In this document: piece by piece, positions 12,258 through 17,500 of the stretch
Numbering within the stretch: the stretch's first letter is position 1
Layout: every line of letters begins with the position of its first letter
Assembly: GCA_037179515.1 (NCBI GenBank)
Contig: JAXCGZ010003840.1
Location: 122,501 to 140,000, forward strand
From: Halocaridina rubra
Lineage: Eukaryota; Arthropoda; Malacostraca; Decapoda; Atyidae
Direction: 5' to 3'
Length of the DNA stretch: 17,500 nt
Notes under the pieces: generated by a model
The model's input: the letters and a program-made list of their open reading frames with translations, nothing else
The model's database searches: none
What the model was told of the DNA's origin: nothing
Translations under genes and position numbers: made by a program

Positions 12258-12605
12258 TTGTGCACCGGAAGGTCTTCCAGGGACGGCATATCGGTACTAC
12301 CTGTTGTCGATGCATTTGTGGAGGGGAGAAGTGTCAGAGCTCTCAGCGACACAGGGTGCTCACACTCAGTGTTAGCCCCGTGGGTGTGTGGTGTGCGGGA
12401 TGCAGTGAATTCGGTGAGAGCCGTTAATGGTGATGTTCGTTGTGTTGGGTCTTTGGTGATGACTGTCATTATTAGTGGAGCGGCTGTTGTGGTGTATTGT
12501 GTGGTCATGGAGATGTTGGTGGATGGCATTGATATGGTCTTGGGGGTGGACCTTATTGAGAAGGAGGGTGGCCTTGAATTTTGGAAAGGTGAGATTCTTG
12601 TCTGA
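12258..12605 (+). pseudogene. pol: Aspartic protease region
   Basis: Retroviral-type aspartic protease, which cleaves the Gag-Pol polyprotein as a homodimer. The active-site triad DTG lies at 12348-12356 in the context ALSDTGCSHSVL; hydrophobic residues before it and the Ser/Cys after it are typical. Further on, MVLGVDLIEKEGG corresponds to the second conserved block of the fold (the ILG.D motif near the C-terminus). This stretch is open for 115 codons in one frame, so the domain is almost whole, but it is out of frame with both the zinc knuckles before it and the RT after it. The frame ends at TGA 12603-12605. Confidence 0.8.
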
Positions 12606-13670
12606 TGGGAATATTCCGGCTCATGTTAGTAATGTTGGTGCCATTGCTGCTGGTGTGGGTGATGGAATTGTCATCAAAGACAGTGATTTTGTTGGCAAAT
12701 TTGATGGAAGACTGTGGACTGTTAAAAGGTGTTGGAGAAAGAGTTGCCAACCACAACTTTCGAATATTATGCGATGTTACAAGAGTGCACTTGATACTTC
12801 TACTAGGGAAGCTTTCAACAAAGAATTGGAGACTTGGGTTTTGAAGGGATGGTTGGTAATGAGCAAGGATCAACAAAACATGCAGGGAATTATTCCTTTA
12901 ATGACTGTTGCGCAGATCAAGAAGAACAAGGTTCGCCCTGTCTTAGATTTCCGAGAGTTGAATTAATTCATTGAGAATCATCCGGGTGTGGATGTGTTCA
13001 GCGTTGGACAACGTTTGCCTGAACCCTCAAGATAGTCGACTTCAGAGTGACTTATCTTCAAGTTCATGTGTTGATGAGTCTTTGTGGAGCTATCAACATG
13101 TGGTTCATGATGATGTTGTTTACAACCTCACTCGACTGGGCTTCGAGTTGAACTGCACACCCAAAATAATGTCTAAAATCTTGCACACTGTCTTGGCTCA
13201 GGATGATTGGGTAAGAGATGGCACAGACAGTTACATTGATGGCATAATCATCAGTGAGAATGTTGTGTTTGTTTCTGAGGTTGTAAATCACTTGTCCAAG
13301 TTTGGTCTAGAGACTAAGCCTCCTGAAGAGTTGGAGGGAGGTCGAGTTCTGAGGTTGTTGCTCTCGAGAATCAGTGAGGGAGCATTGGAGTTCCGTCGCG
13401 GGAACAAGATTCCTAGCTTGGCTGAACTCAATAGAGTGTTGACAAGTAGGCAGTTATTCTCATTGTGTGGCCAGTTGGTTGGGCACTATCCTGTGTGCAG
13501 TTGGATGCGAGTTGCCTGCAGCTATGTGATATGCCAAAGTGAAGGTGACCATTGGGATGATGGCATTGGTGATAAAACATGTCTTTTGATGAGAGGCATT
13601 GTGAAGAGGGTGATGGTTGATGATCCTGTGAGGGGATTGTTCCATGTTGATAGTTGTGGAAGAGGTCGAG
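12603..13670 (+). pseudogene. pol: Reverse transcriptase region, catalytic site damaged
   Basis: RT copies element RNA into cDNA in the particle. Frame 1 carries the N-terminal part up to GIIPLMTVAQIKKNKVRPVL and DFRELN (to 12966), the conserved fingers motif, then hits TAA. The first catalytic Asp is in VDFRVTYLQVHV at 13035-13070 in frame 3. The rest follows in frame 2: NLTRLGFELNCTPKIMSKIL (LGF..AP-type motif) and TDSYIDGIII at 13223-13252. The YxDD box is YIDG: the second catalytic Asp (codon 13241-13243) is Gly. The connection region GGRVLRLLL...LEFRRGNKIPS and LFSLCGQLVGHYPVC follows. At least two frameshifts and four or more stops between 12967 and 13075, together with the lost Asp, make it non-functional. 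Confidence 0.85.
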
Positions 13671-14045
13671 TTTGGTGTGATGCAAGCAGTCTTGCTCTTG
13701 GAGTGGCAGTTGAGATTGGTGGTGAAATTGTCGAGGATGCAGCATGGCTGAGGAAAAGGACGATCATGGCCACATAAATATTGCCGAGCTGGAAGCTGTT
13801 GTCAGGGGTATGAATCTTGCTTTGAAGTGGGACTTGGGGACTATTGAGGTGATGACTGATTCCATGACTGTCAAGTGGTGGCTTGAGTCTGCTCTTGTTG
13901 AATATTATAGGATCAAAATTAGTGGGATGTCTGAGGCTTTGGTCCAGAGGCCCTTGTCGTTGTTTTGGGACTTGGTCATGGAGCTTCAATTAAACTTCAC
14001 AGTGACCTACGTTGCTTCTGAGAGGATTAGAGCAAACTCGTTGAC
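13671..14045 (+). pseudogene. pol: RNase H region
   Basis: RNase H removes the RNA strand from the RNA-DNA hybrid. The catalytic set is visible: Asp in VWCDASSLALGVAVE (codon 13679-13681), Glu in INIAELEAVV (13786-13788) and Asp in VMTDSMTV (13858-13860). The fourth position, in ASERIRANSLTRA (14035-14037), is Asn where an Asp is expected before the S/LTR motif. A one-base loss in an A run near 13755 shifts the frame between AWLRK and DDHGHIN, so the domain is split between two frames. It lies directly after the RT connection region, as in gypsy-type elements. Confidence 0.82.
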
Positions 14046-14668
14046 GCGGGCTCCCAATGCTTGGCTGACCAGTTCGAGAGATTTATTGGATGCTGGTTTA
14101 AAGGATGCTTGTGCAACGACAGTGAAGGACTCTCATGATAACCATCATTTTGCTGTGGAGAGACCATTCTATATGGCGAGGATGGTAGATCCTGAGGTCG
14201 ATAAGGAGGAGGTCAGATCTGTTATGCGTTCTTGTGTCCAGTGCCAGTCTATTGAGCCTGCACCTGCAAGGCATGAGGCTGGGTGTTTGAGTGTCCTGGA
14301 GAGTTGGAGTCATATCGCATTGGATGTTATACATTATGAGGGAAGTTGTTATTTGACATTGGTAGATTGCAGGCCGAGTCAGTTTACAAATTGGAGGGAG
14401 ATGCTCTCAGGGAACTCAGCGGACATTAGCTTCCATATGGAGCAAGTTTTCCAAAGAAGAGGCCCCTTAGACGAAGTGTTGATGGACAATAGTACCACCA
14501 TTCAATCACTGCGGGTTGCTGAGGTCTGCATGGAGTGGAATATATCAAGAAGATACCGTGCAGCTCACAGATCAGAGGGCAATGGTACAGTGGAACAAGT
14601 ACACCAGACCATGAAGAGCCTAGCAAGGTGAAGCAGTGAGTCTCTACCGAAAATAGCCTTTTGGTACA
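14046..14668 (+). pseudogene. pol: Integrase, DD35E residues intact
   Basis: Integrase inserts the cDNA into the chromosome with a staggered cut, here giving 5 bp. The zinc-binding HHCC domain is visible: His and His in SHDNHHFAVERPFYMAR, then CVQC. The core shows Asp in IALDVIHYEG (codon 14323-14325), Asp in DEVLMDNSTT (14485-14487) and Glu in EGNGTVEQVHQT (14593-14595), with exactly 35 residues between the last two, the D,D35E signature. This is the best preserved part of pol: one open frame from 13744 to TGA 14629-14631. Reading on past that stop in the same frame gives LPKIAFWYIAYKG (about 14644-14682), as expected of the next integrase segment, so the stop looks like a nonsense mutation and not the true end. 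Confidence 0.88.
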
Positions 14669-15088
14669 TTGCCTACAAGGGATGCATCAAGTGACGGGAC
14701 TGCCCCTTGTCAGATCCTCCATGGGTATCAGTGGCGTCACCCGGATCAGATTCGACCTGCTGCAAATGAAGGAGAGTTGGGGGATTGTGATTTTTGGGTT
14801 GGTGACAATATGTGGGTGAAACCCTCCAACATCCGATGCACATCTCGGTGGCAGGAGGTGAGTGTTTCACTGGTCATGTTGAGGAACAATGTTGAGGTGG
14901 ACAAATTGTCTCGACATGTGTTGGACATTCGCCACTTGTTTGCAGATCAGGAGGAGAGCAGTGGGGATGAAGATGACGCTGTACTGAGTGAGGAGTCACC
15001 CGAGTCAGCAGTGATACCACAGCCCAGGTGCAGGTGGTTCAACAGGGTTAGGCAGCCTCCAGTCTGGCATCAAATTTATCAGATGTGA
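14669..15088 (+). pseudogene. pol: Integrase C-terminal region and acidic pol tail
   Basis: Continuation of pol after a frameshift near 14680. GYQWRHPDQIRP and VGDNMWVKPSNIRCTSRW correspond to the integrase C-terminal DNA-binding segment (GD.VWVKP and the following basic/Trp part), and SRHVLDIRHLF closes it. An acidic stretch follows (EESSGDEDDAVLSEE), then a basic, Trp-containing end (RCRWFNRVRQPPVWHQIYQM) before TGA 15086-15088. The stop lies 19 bp before the right LTR, so this is the original end of pol and there is no env. No chromodomain is recognisable. Confidence 0.75.
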
Positions 15089-15100
15089 TCTGAAGATCAC

Positions 15101-15107
15101 GAGGGGA
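15101..15107 (+). promoter_or_regulatory. Polypurine tract for plus-strand DNA priming
   Basis: GAGGGGA lies immediately upstream of the TGTGGT start of the right LTR, the required position for the RNase H-resistant primer of plus-strand synthesis. Confidence 0.75.
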
Positions 15108-15420
15108 TGTGGTGAGTGGATTGTTAGTGGTTAAGGTGCTTAGGAAAAGATAAAGAGGTGGTGATGAAGTGGAGAAGCTGATTAGAAGTTAATGAGATGT
15201 AATTAGTGTGGAAAATAGAGTGAGAAGTGCATCAGTGACCATTGAGGCGCCTTGCTGCTAGTTCGTTGTTTTTCTGTGTCGGTGTGAGGAGCCCTTTGCT
15301 GTTGCTGGTTGTCAGTTGCCATCTTTGGTTGCTGTTTGAGGTGTTGGTAAGCTAGTGAAGTTTTTCCTTTTTGTGACTTGCTATCAACTGGCTTTTGATG
15401 TAAGTTACTTTTTAACCACA
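15108..15420 (+). repeat. 3' LTR, 313 bp
   Basis: Begins TGTGGTGAGTGG and ends TTTTTAACCACA. Colinear with the left LTR over its whole length. The differences are scattered substitutions, a 2-bp gap near the start and a 1-bp gap in a T run. Confidence 0.93.
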
Positions 15421-15425
15421 GTAGA
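15421..15425. repeat. Target-site duplication GTAGA, right copy
   Basis: Identical to 11214-11218 and directly next to the right LTR end. It lies inside the minus-strand LINE reading frame, which confirms the LINE was the target. Confidence 0.88.
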
Positions 15426-16075
15426 TTCTGAATGAATTCTTTGTAGCGCCTTATCAAAACCAAAAGCATTTTTTCTTTTTTGATTTTTGAGTATCTAACC
15501 CTGCTATGTCATAATACCATTCCTTAAAAACTTGTACAATACTTAGTGAATGAAAATGTTTGAATATTGGCATCTACAAAATAAAACTTGCGAATCACAA
15601 TAAAATTACTTATAGAATTCTTCTCACATAGTTCTATATCATCAAAGTTATTCAACTTTGAATTTGAAATAAACCTTAAATACTTATGCTTATCTACAAA
15701 GTTTAAAGGAGTGCTACCCATGCAGATCGCAGGGATATTACCTGTAGCTCTAAAAGTGCCAGAAGTTCTAAAAATCTTACAGAGTGTCTTACTAATATTA
15801 ACAATCAGATCTAACTCATTAAGTATATTCGTGCAAAATAAGCCAACAGCAACCGAAGACTACTTTTACACGGTGCAAGTAGACATATATTATCAGCATA
15901 TGTTAGAATATTCACGGTATGTATACCCAGTTGACAATCAAATTTCATTCTTGAAATCTTATATAATACGTCATTTACATATATATTAAATAGATGTGGG
16001 GATAAAATGCCACCCTGTCGCACACCATTTCCATGTTTTCATACATCAGAACAACCTGCTTTATATTTAACAGAG

Positions 16076-16078
<3 letters not shown>
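15421..16078 (-). pseudogene. LINE reverse transcriptase, 5' half of the interrupted relic
   Basis: Minus-strand non-LTR retrotransposon RT. Reading from 16078 down: VKYKAGCSDV, a stop, KHGNGVRQGGILSP and HLFNIYVND (RT palm, the G..QG...SP motif), ILTYADNICLLAP at 15906-15868, LNFVDKHKYLRFIS near 15700 and FTKYCTSF near 15530, then a stop-interrupted stretch to RRYKEFIQNL at the LTR element. The catalytic box is YADN: the second Asp is Asn. The RT motifs and the YL.F-type thumb motif are clear; the clade is not decided. Coding upstream of the palm is absent because the (TTA)n tract begins exactly there. The rest of the ORF lies beyond the LTR element at 10918-11213. Confidence 0.85.
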
Positions 16079-16819
<741 letters not shown>

Positions 16820-16866
16820 CGCGCGCGCACACGTACACGCACACACACACATACACACACACACAC
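16820..16866. repeat. (CG)/(CA)n imperfect microsatellite
   Basis: CGCGCGCG followed by CA repeats with TA interruptions. Its right end coincides with the left edge of LINE homology. Confidence 0.95.
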
Positions 16867-17500
16867 TTATTAGGAAGCTGCAATCAATGGCTAGAATAGG
16901 TGGAAATGTTTTGGAATGGATAAAAACTTACTTAGAAGGAAGGGAACAGAGGGTTAGTGTAAGACACTCAGTGTCTGAATGGAGAAGAGTTAGTAGTGGA
17001 GTTGCACAGGGTTCAGTTTTAGGGCCACTTTTGTTCCTTGTATATGTAAATGACCTACCAGAGTCTGTAAATTCATTCATGAATATGTTTGCAGATGATG
17101 CAAAGATTGTGAAGAAAGTAAAAAACTAGAACAATGGTAGAGAACTTCAGGAGGATCTAAATAATCTGCATGAGTGGTCAGAAAAGTGGCTAATGAAATT
17201 CAATACTTCAAAATGTAAGGTAATGAGAATGGGTACAAGTGCAAGAAGGCCCAAGCTTGACTACTCGGTGGCTGGAGTACAACTTCAAGAGACAGAAAAT
17301 GAGAGAGATCTAGGAGTAAACATACTGGCAGATTTGTCTCCAGAAATACATATAAATGGCATAGTAAGGGCAGCATATGCATTCTTATCAAATGTAAGGG
17401 TAGCCTTCAGGCACATGGACAAGGAAATGTTCAGAAATATTTATGTAACCTATGTGAGGCCAAAACTCGAATATGCAGCCCCCTTTTGGAATCCGCACTT
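16867..17500 (+). pseudogene. CR1/Jockey-superfamily LINE reverse transcriptase, truncated at both ends
   Basis: RT of a non-LTR retrotransposon, the best preserved coding relic in the window. From 16867 in one frame: LIRKLQSMARIGGNVLEWI, then YLEGREQRVSVRHSVSEW, SGVAQGSVLGPLLFLVYVND (usual SGVPQG; Pro is Ala), and MFADDAKIV with an intact FADD catalytic pair at 17088-17099. One TAG at 17127-17129 interrupts it. The same frame then stays open to the window end, with LQEDLNNLHEWSEKWLMKFN, TSKCKVMRMG, ERDLGVNI, HINGIVRAAYAFLSNVRVAF and YVRPKLEYAAPFWNPH, the complete RT thumb region in order. The endonuclease and first catalytic Asp are missing on the left, where the CA repeat begins. With only one stop in about 210 codons it is much younger than the other two LINEs, or was more recently active. 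It continues beyond the window. Confidence 0.9.

Larger units (their letters stand above)
11219..15420 (+). mobile_element. Structurally complete, coding-dead gypsy-like LTR retrotransposon
   Basis: A 4202-bp element with LTRs at both ends, TGTGGT...ACCACA termini and a 5-bp target duplication. Between the LTRs the order is gag with two CCHC knuckles, aspartic protease, reverse transcriptase, RNase H, integrase, then an acidic C-terminal region. RT before integrase excludes copia-type; the order and 5-bp duplication fit Ty3/gypsy (Metaviridae). BEL/Pao has the same order but is less likely from the RT and integrase motifs. No envelope ORF is present: only 19 bp separate the last stop from the right LTR. 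Frameshifts or stops interrupt every gene. By hand alignment the LTRs are about 90% identical, so the insertion is old. The clade is undetermined. Confidence 0.93.

Noticed and set aside
11316..14928. Minus-strand ORFs inside the LTR element (Gln/His/Ser/Thr-rich)
   Set aside because: Shadows of the plus-strand gag-pol; no motif of their own.
15089..15107. An envelope gene, which would make the element retrovirus-like
   Set aside because: Only 19 bp lie between the end of pol and the right LTR.

Overview
This is animal nuclear DNA of the intergenic, repeat-dominated kind. I found no host gene I can support. About one fifth of the window (roughly 3.4-3.5 kb by hand addition) is simple-sequence repeat: very long (TA)n, (GA)n, (TAA)n, (TTA)n and (ATC)n tracts. 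Most of the rest is decayed mobile-element sequence. Dense long microsatellites together with Jockey/CR1-type LINEs, tRNA-derived SINEs and a gypsy-like LTR element suggest an arthropod, most likely a decapod crustacean (shrimp, prawn or crab). That assignment is inference; no marker gene is present.

Layout. 1-627: two (TA)n tracts. 628-2080: a badly decayed plus-strand Jockey-like LINE reverse transcriptase. 2100-3840: A-rich DNA with very diverged internal repetition, split by a 0.68-kb (TA)n tract. 3841-5490: AT-rich spacer with a (AG)n tract, a minus-strand piece of a dispersed 'core' repeat and small hairpins. 5491-5711: a complete tRNA-derived SINE with a perfect 12-bp target-site duplication. 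5712-7540: spacer, a core-repeat copy, (TAA)n, one unassigned 76-codon ORF, and another core piece. 7539-8174: (AT)n, a compound AG-AT-AG tract and (GA)n. 8318-8905: a cluster of four core-repeat copies, three forward and one inverted. 9094-9638: a second AG-AT-AG compound tract. 9755-10175: a dispersed-repeat fragment and a minus-strand tRNA-headed SINE. 10331-10710: GT/AT/GATA repeats.

The clearest structure is at 10918-16078. A structurally complete LTR retrotransposon occupies 11219-15420: 316- and 313-bp LTRs with TGTGGT...ACCACA ends, a perfect 5-bp GTAGA duplication, a polypurine tract, and gag, protease, RT, RNase H and integrase in gypsy order. It has inserted into an older minus-strand LINE. 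The two LINE halves flank it, and their reading frame is continuous if the insertion and one target copy are removed. The LTR element is dead: it has many frameshifts and stops, YIDG in place of the RT YxDD, and Asn at the last RNase H Asp position. Its LTRs differ at roughly 10% of positions, so it is old.

16076-16868 is microsatellite-rich, including about 146 uninterrupted ATC units. From 16867 to the window end lies a CR1/Jockey-superfamily LINE RT that is open except for one stop. It is the best preserved coding relic here.

The elements form a stratified graveyard, not a cooperating pathway. I found no evidence of a new biological system. The observations most worth following are the nested insertion, the odd primer-binding region of the LTR element, the SINE with intact target duplication, the shared core-repeat family, and the way all three LINE remnants lose their 5' sides exactly at microsatellites.
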